Assembly: GCF_002795845.1 (NCBI RefSeq)
Contig: NZ_CP011797.1
Location: 2,766,001 to 2,830,000, forward strand
From: Reinekea forsetii
GTDB taxonomy: Bacteria > Pseudomonadota > Gammaproteobacteria > Pseudomonadales > Natronospirillaceae
DNA: 64,000 bases
Reading direction: 5' to 3'
Shown: positions 53,083 through 61,753 of the stretch, piece by piece
Layout: each line of letters opens with the position of its first letter
How positions within the stretch are numbered: position 1 is the first letter of the stretch
Translations under genes and position numbers: made by a program
The notes under the pieces: generated by a model
Told to the model about the DNA's origin: nothing
What the model saw: only the letters and a program-made list of their open reading frames with translations
Database searches by the model: none

Positions 53083-54261
53083 TTAGAGACTGACCTCGAG
53101 TGCCAAATTCCGACAATAGACCGTCAATCGGCGCATCGCTTCGGCCAAGCGAGCTAGATCGGCGGTATAGGCGATGCGCACACTGGTATTAAAACAAGGA
53201 CCGCCAAAGTCCAAACCTGGGGTCAGGGCAATGCCAGCCTTAAGCAACAGATCGTGGCAAAAATCTTGCGCGTTGTCGCTGTAACGAGACACATCGATAT
53301 ACAGATAAAAGGCGCCCTCCGGCTCGCCCAGGATGCGAAAGCCCAGCGTCGGCAAGGCTTGCATCAGATAATCGCGCCGTTCGCGCAAGCGATCCCGGCG
53401 TTCAAAACAGATTGCCTCAACAGCCGGTGAGAAACCGGCCAGGGCCGCAATTTGCGCTACGGTCGACGCCGACAGATAGAGATTCTGGGCAATGCGGGTA
53501 CAGGCGTCGATGGCGTATTCGGGCACCACCAGCCAACCTAGGCGCCACCCGGTCATGCCATAGAATTTTGAAAAGGATTGAATTATCCAGGCGTCCGCTT
53601 CCACTTCCAACGCGCTGCAGGCCAGATCGGAAAAGGTCAGGCCGTGATAAATTTCATCGGCCAATAACTGCAATTCGTGGGTGCGACAAAAATCGACCAA
53701 GGTTTGCCATTGCTCGGGCGACATCACGGTACCGAGCGGATTGCTGGGCGAGGCGATCAATAATGCCTTGGTTCTCGGGCTCAAGGCGGCGCTCAGCGCG
53801 CTCAGGGATAGTTGCATATCTTGGTTTGGGTCCATCGGCACGGCGACGCCCGTGGCGTTAACCATATGCAGGATATTCGCATTACAGGGGTAACCCGGTT
53901 CGGGCAGCAATACTTCATCGCCGGGATTCAGGGTCGCCAGAAAGGCCACATGCAGCGCCGCCGAACCACCCGGCGTGACAATTATTCGCGCCGGATTGAT
54001 GCTTAGGCCATGCCAACGCTGATAGCGGTCGGCGATGGCCTGCTTCAAAGCCGGCACCCCGGTGCTCGCGGTGTAACCGAGCTTTTGCGTTTGCAGGGCT
54101 CGCACCGCCTCGGCCACGATAGGCTCCGGTGTCGGGAAGTCGGGCTCACCAATAAAGGCGCGAATGACATCGACCCCACTCTGTTCGAGCGCCTCAACTT
54201 GGGCAATCACTTCTAGAACATAAAAAGACGCGATACGCTGGCATCGATCGGCAAGCATCAT
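53083..54261 (-). CDS. Class I/II pyridoxal phosphate aminotransferase
   Basis: 392 residues. It shows the AAT-I fold landmarks IGEPDFPTPEPI (N-terminal), YTASTGVPALKQAIA, SPSNPLGTVMS and DEIYHGL. The PLP-lysine stretch is QSFSKFYGMTGWRLGW (about residue 230). These fit the aspartate/alanine/ methionine-type subgroup (AspB/YbdL-like) rather than TyrB. The substrate is undetermined. Start ATG at 54261 (double ATG); GGGA lies seven bases upstream. Confidence 0.9.
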   Translation of the reverse strand: MMLADRCQRIASFYVLEVIAQVEALEQSGVDVIRAFIGEPDFPTPEPIVAEAVRALQTQKLGYTASTGVPALKQAIADRYQRWHGLSINPARIIVTPGGSAALHVAFLATLNPGDEVLLPEPGYPCNANILHMVNATGVAVPMDPNQDMQLSLSALSAALSPRTKALLIASPSNPLGTVMSPEQWQTLVDFCRTHELQLLADEIYHGLTFSDLACSALEVEADAWIIQSFSKFYGMTGWRLGWLVVPEYAIDACTRIAQNLYLSASTVAQIAALAGFSPAVEAICFERRDRLRERRDYLMQALPTLGFRILGEPEGAFYLYIDVSRYSDNAQDFCHDLLLKAGIALTPGLDFGGPCFNTSVRIAYTADLARLAEAMRRLTVYCRNLALEVSL

Positions 54262-54365
54262 ACAATTTCCCAAAGCTGGTAAGGTTTTTCAAACGGGCAG
54301 TTTGCGCTCGACGCGCTCTACTCACTACAATGGGCCCATCTTAGCGAACCTGACTGAAAATAACA

Positions 54366-55268
54366 GTGTCTGAGCACCACACGCCAATTAGCCCAACCCC
54401 CTACAGAGGACGTTTTGCGCCCAGCCCCAGCGGCCCGCTGCATTTTGGTTCATTGTTTGCGGCCGTGGTCAGCTATTTGGATGCCAAGGCAAATCAGGGC
54501 CAATGGTTGGTGCGCATCGAGGATCTAGATCCAGCTCGAGAACAGGCCGGCGCCAGTGCAGACATTTTGGCGACACTGGTCGCACACGGACTGGAATGGG
54601 ATGAAACCGAAACCTATCAGTCCGACCGGCTTGAGCTGTATCGGGCCAACCTCAACACCCTGCACCAGCAAGAGCGACTGTTCTGGTGCCAATGCAGTCG
54701 TAAAGACCTCAGCGCTCACCCGGTGTATCCGGGCACCTGTTCTTCTCAACGTCAACCGGTGGCGAACGCCGCGGTGCGCTTTCGGGTATTGACCGAGCAG
54801 GATCGCTTTATCGACCGGTTTCAGGGCCTGCAAGTATCGGCTCCGCGCGACCAGGCCGGTGCGGTGGTCGTGCTGCGCAAGGATGGTTTATTTGCCTATC
54901 AATTGGCCGTGGTCAGTGATGATATTGACCAGAGCATTAACCAGGTGGTGCGCGGCATCGACATATTGGAGTCGGTCTGGTGGCAACGCGAACTGTATCG
55001 GGCGCTCGGCGCCCCACTGCCCCGATACGGCCACTTCCCGGTGCTATTAAGCCCGAATTCGGCACAGAAACTGAGCAAGCAAAATCTCTCCCCGGCAATC
55101 CAGAATGCGACCGCGGGTGCCAATCTGCTGCGCATCTTGCAGGCCTTGGGCATAACCTTGACGCCGGACTCGCCCCATCGTTTGCTGCAGCAGGCCGTAG
55201 CCTGCTGGCGCGAAGACCCAATTAGTTTTCAATTGCCGCTGCAAAGCCAAAACCTTCGGCTAGACTGA
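54366..55268 (+). CDS. gluQ: Glutamyl-Q tRNA(Asp) synthetase
   Basis: A 300-residue truncated GluRS-like enzyme that attaches glutamate to queuosine 34 of tRNA-Asp. It has GRFAPSPSGPLHFGSL (HIGH-like motif) and the zinc site CQCSRKDLSAHPVYPGTC (CxC...Y...C). LSKQN stands in place of KMSKS. It lacks the anticodon-binding domain, as the family does. The GTG start at 54366 has no strong ribosome site. In Pseudomonas gluQ is directly followed by cbrA; here three genes intervene. Confidence 0.94.
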   Translation: MSEHHTPISPTPYRGRFAPSPSGPLHFGSLFAAVVSYLDAKANQGQWLVRIEDLDPAREQAGASADILATLVAHGLEWDETETYQSDRLELYRANLNTLHQQERLFWCQCSRKDLSAHPVYPGTCSSQRQPVANAAVRFRVLTEQDRFIDRFQGLQVSAPRDQAGAVVVLRKDGLFAYQLAVVSDDIDQSINQVVRGIDILESVWWQRELYRALGAPLPRYGHFPVLLSPNSAQKLSKQNLSPAIQNATAGANLLRILQALGITLTPDSPHRLLQQAVACWREDPISFQLPLQSQNLRLD

Positions 55269-55297
55269 TACTTTCTCACGCAACCCTCTAATGCTTT

Positions 55298-56935
55298 ATG
55301 TTCGGACTCAAAGCTCATCTCACTCGCCGACTGATGGCCTGTATCACTACTAGCGTATTGAGTGCCCTGTTAATAACCGTGGCGACCGTGTACTGGGCTT
55401 TACAGCCCGTACTGGAGCGCACGCGGGCGCACAATGTCGCGGCCGCCATCGATAATTTGGCGATATTGGTGACCCAGTCGTTGTGGGTCTATAACGAAAC
55501 CGGCACCGTCGACGCCGCCAATGCCATCCTGCGCGACCAATTCATCTCCGGTGTGTCGGTCAATGACCACAGCGGCCTATTCAACTACAGCGGCGGTGAC
55601 TTGGCCGACTTCGCGGCGCAAGTCCCTAGGTTAGCGGCACCGATCCAGACACAAAACGATGCTGCCCTGACCGCTTGGGTACCGCTGATCGTCGAGGCCG
55701 AAGGCGCTGGTGAGCAGAATTTCAATATCGGCACGCTACAGATTCGCAGCGATAATGGCTTAATTCGCCAACAGGTTAATGAACTAACCCAAATCAGCCT
55801 CAGCGTCAGTGTGGTGGTCTTTGTCCTGTTGCAATTTCTGTTCTATTTTTTGGTCCGCCAGCTTATCGCCAAACCCGTGGAACTGTTCACCCTACACGTA
55901 CAAACTTACGCCGCCGATCTAAGCCCCGAAACCGTTGCGATCACACCCGCCTTACAACAACGCAGCGACGAAATTGGCCGACTGTACGAAATTTTTAACG
56001 TCCAACGTCAGTCATTGATCGAGCAGAATGTGTCCTTAGTAGAATACCGTCACCGTTTGGAACAGCTGGTGTCGCGCCGGACGAGCGAGTTGAGCACCGC
56101 CAATGCCACCCTGGTCGATTCGCTGGAAAAACTCAAAACGGCACAAACCGAACTGATTCGCAGTGAGAAGATGGCATCCTTGGGTATCTTGGTAAGCGGT
56201 ATCGCCCATGAGGTCAATACGCCCCTCGGGGTAGCCATCACCGCCGCGAGTCACCTCAAAGAAGAGATGCGCATTACCCAGCAATGCCTGGCCGGCAATC
56301 AACTGACCCGCTCTGGTTTTGAAGGTTTTCTGGCCGAATGCCACGAAACCGAAACACTCCTGAGCCGAAATCTCAACCGTGCCGCAACGCTAATTCAGTC
56401 GTTTAAAAACATCGCCGTCGATCAGGCCAGCGATCAGGCGCGGTTAATTAACCTACACGGCTATGTGGATGAGATCGTGATGTCGCTGCGCCCCAAGCTA
56501 AAGCACACGGAAATCGAGGTTCTCAATCGAGTGCCGAAAACGATCAACCTGAGCATTGCACCCGGTGCCTTGGCACAGATCATCACCAATCTGATCCTCA
56601 ACTCCCTCATCCATGGTTTCCAGGACGGCACTCGCGCCGGCCAAATTACCCTCGATGCCGCACAGCAGAGCAAAGACGGCTTTTCCTTGGTCTATCAGGA
56701 CAATGGTGCCGGCATGACCCCTGAAGTTTTGGCGCACATCTATGATCCTTTTTACACCACACGTCGATCCACTGGTGGCAGCGGCTTGGGAATGAATATT
56801 GTCTACAATCTGGTTACCTCTAAGTTGCTAGGGCAGATCAAAACCACGAGCCAACTGGGACAGGGGCTTGAGATTGTCATGGCAATTAAACTGCTGCATG
56901 AGCGGCCACCCTACCGAGAGGAAAACGCCCTATGA
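55298..56935 (+). CDS. Sensor histidine kinase with HAMP-like linker
   Basis: A 545-residue inner-membrane kinase. Helices at about 15-35 and 165-190 flank a roughly 130-residue periplasmic sensor. A HAMP-like linker and a coiled coil (RHRLEQLVSRRTSEL) lead to HisKA, with the phosphorylated His in VSGIAHEVNTPLG. The ATPase domain is complete (NLILNSLIHGF, DNGAGMTPEVLAHIYDPFYTT, GSGLGMNIV). The stop overlaps the next start (ATGA), so it forms a cotranslated pair with the HD-GYP regulator. The signal is unknown. Confidence 0.92.
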   Translation: MFGLKAHLTRRLMACITTSVLSALLITVATVYWALQPVLERTRAHNVAAAIDNLAILVTQSLWVYNETGTVDAANAILRDQFISGVSVNDHSGLFNYSGGDLADFAAQVPRLAAPIQTQNDAALTAWVPLIVEAEGAGEQNFNIGTLQIRSDNGLIRQQVNELTQISLSVSVVVFVLLQFLFYFLVRQLIAKPVELFTLHVQTYAADLSPETVAITPALQQRSDEIGRLYEIFNVQRQSLIEQNVSLVEYRHRLEQLVSRRTSELSTANATLVDSLEKLKTAQTELIRSEKMASLGILVSGIAHEVNTPLGVAITAASHLKEEMRITQQCLAGNQLTRSGFEGFLAECHETETLLSRNLNRAATLIQSFKNIAVDQASDQARLINLHGYVDEIVMSLRPKLKHTEIEVLNRVPKTINLSIAPGALAQIITNLILNSLIHGFQDGTRAGQITLDAAQQSKDGFSLVYQDNGAGMTPEVLAHIYDPFYTTRRSTGGSGLGMNIVYNLVTSKLLGQIKTTSQLGQGLEIVMAIKLLHERPPYREENAL

Positions 56936-58476
56936 GCGATGATCTAGTCTTTGCCGATGAGAACGGAGCGCAACCCGATGCCAACAAAGCCCGGCGGCCA
57001 TGGCAAGTATTGGTGGTTGACGACGATGAGGAAGTGCACAGCATCACCAAATTAGCCTTACGTAACTTCACCTTTGACCATCGGCCGCTCATTTTTTTAC
57101 ATGCCTATACCGGCAAAGAGGGCATCGACATCCTGATGGATAACCCAGACGTTGCCGTGTGCTTGCTCGATGTGGTGATGGAAACCGAACATGCCGGACT
57201 GGAAACCGCCAATGCGATCCGGTCGATGCTGAAAAACACCTTTGTGCGCATCGTTTTGCGCACCGGCCAACCCGGTCAAGCGCCGGAAGAGACCATTATT
57301 GCCGAATATGACATCAATGATTACAAAGAAAAAACCGAGTTAACACGTGGTAAGTTACACACCCTAATGTACTCCTGCCTGCGCAGCTATCGCGACATTA
57401 TCGCCTTAGATCGCTCACGCTTGGGCCTAGAACGCATTCTAGAATGCTCAACCCAGTTGCATCAGAAAACCTACTTGAAGGATTTTGCCCACGGCATATT
57501 AGAGCAAATTTCGGCGGTTATTGCGCCTGAGGAGGACGGCTTCTATGCCGGCAGTCATGGCGTGGCCGCCTTTGAACAGGCCGGTGAACTGAGGGTCATT
57601 GCCGGAACCGGCGCGTACTCCGATCAAGAACAGCAACGCGCGGTCGACATCCTGCCTAACGAATGTGCCCATCTATTGCATGATTCTGCGCTCGGTTTTA
57701 GCAGCCAAATGACATCCCACGGCTTTATTTGCCTGTATCGCGCCAAGCCTCATCACGCCGGACTGTTATTTTTACGCGACTTCAAGACGCGCAATGAGCT
57801 GGAAGAACACCTATTAAAGATGTTCTGTCACAATGCCTTAACGGCCTTTGAAAACATTTCATTGCGAACCCTGCTCGAAGACAGCCAACGCGAAATCGTC
57901 TATCTACTCGGCGATGCGATCGAACATCGATCCCAAGAAACTGGCTTTCATCTGCGCCGGGTGTCAGAAATTAGCTATCTGCTGGCGCAAAAATGCGGCC
58001 TGTCGAGCGACGCGGCGACCCAAATTCGCGAGGCGGCCCCGCTCCACGACCTGGGTAAAATTGCCATTCCCGATACCATTTTGAATAAGCCGACCAAGCT
58101 CGATGCGCAAGAATGGACTGTGATGAAAACTCACGCCAAGATCGGTTACCAAATGCTCGCATCGTCCAACAAACCGCTGTTGCAACTGGGGGCTGACATT
58201 GCGCTCGAACACCATGAGCGTTGGGACGGGACCGGATATCCGGCCGGCAAAAGAGGCACCGCTATCGGCATCGCGGGGCGCATTACCGCCGTTGCCGATG
58301 TCTTTGATGCCCTGTGTAACCGTCGAATCTATAAATCGGCCTGGGATATGGCGCGCGTTGAGGCCTATTTCCAGGCTCAACGGGGATTGCAGTTCGACCC
58401 ACAGCTGGTCGATCTATTGCTTGAAAATCTGGACGAGTTTTGCCAGATTCATCAACGCTTTGCCGACCCAGCTTGA
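56932..58476 (+). CDS. Response regulator with DUF3369 and HD-GYP domains
   Basis: 514 residues. The receiver domain (about 25-150) has the phosphorylatable Asp in VCLLDVVMETEHAG. A DUF3369 domain (about 160-315) follows. The HD-GYP phosphodiesterase domain (about 320-510) shows HDLGKIAIPD, HHERWDGTGYP and VADVFDAL, all intact. It is expected to hydrolyse cyclic-di-GMP under control of the coupled kinase. The kinase overlaps its start by four bases. A hairpin follows the stop. Confidence 0.94.
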   Translation: MSDDLVFADENGAQPDANKARRPWQVLVVDDDEEVHSITKLALRNFTFDHRPLIFLHAYTGKEGIDILMDNPDVAVCLLDVVMETEHAGLETANAIRSMLKNTFVRIVLRTGQPGQAPEETIIAEYDINDYKEKTELTRGKLHTLMYSCLRSYRDIIALDRSRLGLERILECSTQLHQKTYLKDFAHGILEQISAVIAPEEDGFYAGSHGVAAFEQAGELRVIAGTGAYSDQEQQRAVDILPNECAHLLHDSALGFSSQMTSHGFICLYRAKPHHAGLLFLRDFKTRNELEEHLLKMFCHNALTAFENISLRTLLEDSQREIVYLLGDAIEHRSQETGFHLRRVSEISYLLAQKCGLSSDAATQIREAAPLHDLGKIAIPDTILNKPTKLDAQEWTVMKTHAKIGYQMLASSNKPLLQLGADIALEHHERWDGTGYPAGKRGTAIGIAGRITAVADVFDALCNRRIYKSAWDMARVEAYFQAQRGLQFDPQLVDLLLENLDEFCQIHQRFADPA

Positions 58477-58512
58477 GCCGCCTTCTTATTCGGTCGCACT
58501 CAGGCTACACTT

Positions 58513-58533
58513 GACGGCTGCGCAACAGCCGTC
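58513..58533 (+). terminator. Hairpin after the HD-GYP gene
   Basis: GACGGCTG pairs perfectly with CAGCCGTC around a five-base loop; the following bases (GACCTTTATT) are only partly T-rich. It separates the kinase/HD-GYP pair from cbrXAB. Confidence 0.65.
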
Positions 58534-58554
58534 GACCTTTATTGAGCCCCGAGT

Positions 58555-58713
58555 ATGTTTATTAAACTCATGATTCTCCCGCTTTACCTTCTTCTGCCCT
58601 ACACCCTAACCTGGTTCGATGCCCGCACCTTCTGGTATCTACCCTTCTTGCTGTGGTTTCTGGGCATCTTGGTAAATGCCTTAGTTGAACGCTCGCGTGG
58701 ACGGCGCTCATGA
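58555..58713 (+). CDS. Small membrane protein upstream of cbrA (CbrX-like)
   Basis: A 52-residue peptide with two hydrophobic stretches (LMILPLYLLLPYTL and FWYLPFLLWFLGILVNAL) and a basic tail (RSRGRRS). Its TGA overlaps the cbrA ATG (ATGA at 58710-58713). In Pseudomonas a small coupled ORF named cbrX lies in the same position; identity here rests on position, size and overlap. It may help translation of cbrA. Confidence 0.78.
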   Translation: MFIKLMILPLYLLLPYTLTWFDARTFWYLPFLLWFLGILVNALVERSRGRRS

Positions 58714-61676
58714 CCTTTCATTGGGGCTACCTGGTGCTCGCAGCCTTGCTCTATTTGAGCGCACTGTTCTTGGTCGTGTACTTTGCCGAAAAAGGCAAGA
58801 TTGCCGAACGATTGATCAAACATCCGCTCGTTTACGTGCTGGCCTTTGGCGTCAGTTGCAGCTCGTGGGCATTCTATGGCAGCGTGGGCATGGCCTATGA
58901 GTTGCAACACGGCTATATGGCTTTCTATGTTGGCCTATCCATTCTGCTGTTGTTTTCGGCGATCGTCATTAGACCCCTGTTTAACCTTGCCAAAAACTAT
59001 CAACTCTCGTCTTTGGCCGATCTGTTCGCCTTTCGCTACCGCTCTCGCTGGGTAGGCTTATTGACCGCGGCTGGAGTTTTTCTGGCCGTTCTGCCGTTGT
59101 TGGCACTGCAAATCCAAGCCATTACTGATGTTATTATCATTCTCGACCCACGCGCCCATACCCGTTTAATCGCCGGTCTGATTAGTGTAATCCTGCTCTA
59201 CATGACGATCCTATTTGGCACGCGCAGCATTCGTCCGAGCGAAAAGCACCCCGGGCTGATTTTTGCGCTCGCCCTAGAGGCGCTGTTTAAACTGGCTATT
59301 TTCCTGCTCTTAGGCGGCTTGGCGGTATACCAAATCGGCGGAGGTTTGAACTCAATGCAGGAGTGGGTGAAAATGACCCCCTTGACCTTTAATTCGATCA
59401 ATCCTGACTTAAAGATGACGCAGTGGTTTTCGTTGTTGCTGTTGTTTGTCACGGCACCGCTAGTCTTACCCCATCTATTTCAAATACTGTTTCGAGAAAA
59501 CTCGCAACCGAATCGATTGCGTTTAATTACCTGGGCCGCACCGATCTATCTGCTCTTAATGGCGCTACCGGTTCTACCAATCATGTGGGCCGGCATCCGC
59601 ACCGGCTCCAACCTCAGCCCAGAGTACTTTACGCTCAGCATCGGTATGAGCCTTGATTCAGCGTTTCTGGTCTGGTTAACCTACTTGGGCGGCTTGTCTG
59701 CGGCATCGGGCGTGACCATCATTGCTGCTCTGGCGCTGTCGAGCATGTTGCTGAACCATCTGGTGCTGCCCTTCTATAGTCCGAGCGTCAATGTCGATAT
59801 CTACCGATGGCTGATCTGGACCCGACGGCTATTAATCGGCTTGGTGTTCTGTTCAATTTATGGCTTTTACCTCTTTTTAAACCAGGTGCAAAACCAGTCG
59901 ACCTTATTGATTACCGCCTACACCGGTTTGTTGCAAATGGCCCCTGGCCTGATCGGCTTGCTGTTTTGGAGCAAAGCGAACCGTAAAGGCTTTATGGCCG
60001 GCGTGGGCATGGGCCTGGGGTCTTGGCTGGTCATGCAGTTGAGCCCGGTGCTGATCGACAGCCTGTTAGTGCAGGGGCGCATGCCACTGCAATTCGCTTT
60101 AGACAATAACCATTGGTCTGAGGTGGTATATATTTCGTTCGGTCTCAATGCGCTGACCTTCTTCTTCGTCTCGCTGCTCACCAAGACCTCACCGGAGGAG
60201 AAAAACTCGGCAGAAATCTGTGTGATCAGCTCCGTTGACCGACGCCAGCGCTTTCCGCTGCGCGCCAAGAATGCGCGCGAGTTTATCGATTCATTGATCA
60301 AACCACTGGGCCAAGTCATGGCCGAACGCGAGGTCCGGCGCGCCCTGGCGCAGCTCAAGTTCGATCTGAGCGAGTATCGCCCCTATGCCTTACGGCGTCT
60401 GCGCGACACCTTGGAGGCCAACCTGTCAGGTATGATGGGCCCCTCGGTGGCACAGGCGATGGTCAGTCGCTACCTGCCCTACGACCTAGTCGCCAGTACT
60501 CGCAGCGACGACATTCACTATTTAGAACAGAATCTCGACAACTACCACTACCAATTGACCGGCATGTCGGCGGAATTGGACCGGCTCCGACGACATCACC
60601 GCGACACCCTGTATCGCCTGCCCATTGGCGTTTGCTCACTTACCGTCGATGGCGAAATACTGCTCTGGAACGAATGGATGGTGCACTTGACCGGCATCAG
60701 TGAGGAACGCGCGATTGGCGCTAAAATCGATCTTCTGCCGGGCAAATGGTATGACCTGATCGGCAGTTTCATCAAGGGCAGCGAAGAAAAGATCACCATC
60801 GAACAGGACGATCCCGCCGATCTGGCCCGGAAGCGTTGGTATAGCCTGCACCGCACCCAGTTTGGTCGAGCCAGCAGTGATTTAAATGAGGGTATTATTG
60901 TACTGCTCGAGGATGAAACCGAGTACAAGATGCTCGAGGCGGAGTTGGTTCATTCGGAGCGTTTGGCCTCAATCGGTCAGCTCGCCGCCGGGGTCGCCCA
61001 TGAGATTGGCAACCCCATCACCGGTATCGACTGCCTAGCCCAAGACTTGAAATACGCTGAATCGAGTGCCGAGGTCGAACAGATTGCCCAGCAAATTCGT
61101 CATGAGGCCGATCGAGTAACCAAGATCGTGCGTTCGCTGGTCAATTTTTCCCATGCCGGGGACCAAAAGGGCAAGGCCGACCATTATCCTCATTCGTTAG
61201 CGGCCATCGTCCAAGACGCCATCGACCTGCTGTCGTTATCACGCGATGACAAGCAGATCATCTTCGTCAACGACATCGACCCCAGCTTGGAGCTGATGTG
61301 TGAACCGCAACGCTTGTCTCAGGTCTTCATCAACCTGCTCGGTAATGCCCGCGACGCCAGCCCAACCCGCGAAAAGGTCATCGTATCGGCGCGCACCGAA
61401 GATAAGCGAGAAACCCTAAATGTCACCGTCACAGACCGGGGCACCGGCATTTCGGCGGATATTATGGATCACATTTTCGACCCCTTCTTCACCACCAAGG
61501 AGGTTGGCAAGGGCACCGGTTTAGGGCTATTTCTGTCCTATACCATTATCGAAGAGCACTACGGTCATATCGGTGTGGAGTCGCCGGCTTTCCTGGTGGA
61601 AGATATTGGCACTCGTTTCACTATTCGGTTACCCTTACACCTGAATGTTACTTCGGGTAACACTAATATAGAGTAA
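58710..61676 (+). CDS. cbrA: CbrA-type sensor kinase with Na+/solute symporter domain
   Basis: 988 residues. The N-terminal ~480 form a multi-helix SSS transporter-like domain (about 13 helices; GVSCSSWAFYGSVGMAYE, SLADLFAFRYRSRW). After a linker comes a PAS domain (about 625-735, starting RLPIGVCSLTVDGEILLWN). HisKA has the phosphorylated His in AAGVAHEIGNPITG (about 760), and the ATPase domain has INLLGNARDASP and GKGTGLGLFLSY. In Pseudomonas CbrA governs carbon/nitrogen balance with CbrB and can take up histidine. The start overlaps the small ORF; cbrB follows after a 77-bp gap. Confidence 0.95.
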   Translation: MTFHWGYLVLAALLYLSALFLVVYFAEKGKIAERLIKHPLVYVLAFGVSCSSWAFYGSVGMAYELQHGYMAFYVGLSILLLFSAIVIRPLFNLAKNYQLSSLADLFAFRYRSRWVGLLTAAGVFLAVLPLLALQIQAITDVIIILDPRAHTRLIAGLISVILLYMTILFGTRSIRPSEKHPGLIFALALEALFKLAIFLLLGGLAVYQIGGGLNSMQEWVKMTPLTFNSINPDLKMTQWFSLLLLFVTAPLVLPHLFQILFRENSQPNRLRLITWAAPIYLLLMALPVLPIMWAGIRTGSNLSPEYFTLSIGMSLDSAFLVWLTYLGGLSAASGVTIIAALALSSMLLNHLVLPFYSPSVNVDIYRWLIWTRRLLIGLVFCSIYGFYLFLNQVQNQSTLLITAYTGLLQMAPGLIGLLFWSKANRKGFMAGVGMGLGSWLVMQLSPVLIDSLLVQGRMPLQFALDNNHWSEVVYISFGLNALTFFFVSLLTKTSPEEKNSAEICVISSVDRRQRFPLRAKNAREFIDSLIKPLGQVMAEREVRRALAQLKFDLSEYRPYALRRLRDTLEANLSGMMGPSVAQAMVSRYLPYDLVASTRSDDIHYLEQNLDNYHYQLTGMSAELDRLRRHHRDTLYRLPIGVCSLTVDGEILLWNEWMVHLTGISEERAIGAKIDLLPGKWYDLIGSFIKGSEEKITIEQDDPADLARKRWYSLHRTQFGRASSDLNEGIIVLLEDETEYKMLEAELVHSERLASIGQLAAGVAHEIGNPITGIDCLAQDLKYAESSAEVEQIAQQIRHEADRVTKIVRSLVNFSHAGDQKGKADHYPHSLAAIVQDAIDLLSLSRDDKQIIFVNDIDPSLELMCEPQRLSQVFINLLGNARDASPTREKVIVSARTEDKRETLNVTVTDRGTGISADIMDHIFDPFFTTKEVGKGTGLGLFLSYTIIEEHYGHIGVESPAFLVEDIGTRFTIRLPLHLNVTSGNTNIE

Positions 61677-61753
61677 GCGGGCATTAATCGGACACAGTTC
61701 GGCAAATCCGAGCAGAAAGTGCCGACCTTAGCGAATTGAGCGGAGCGGAACAG

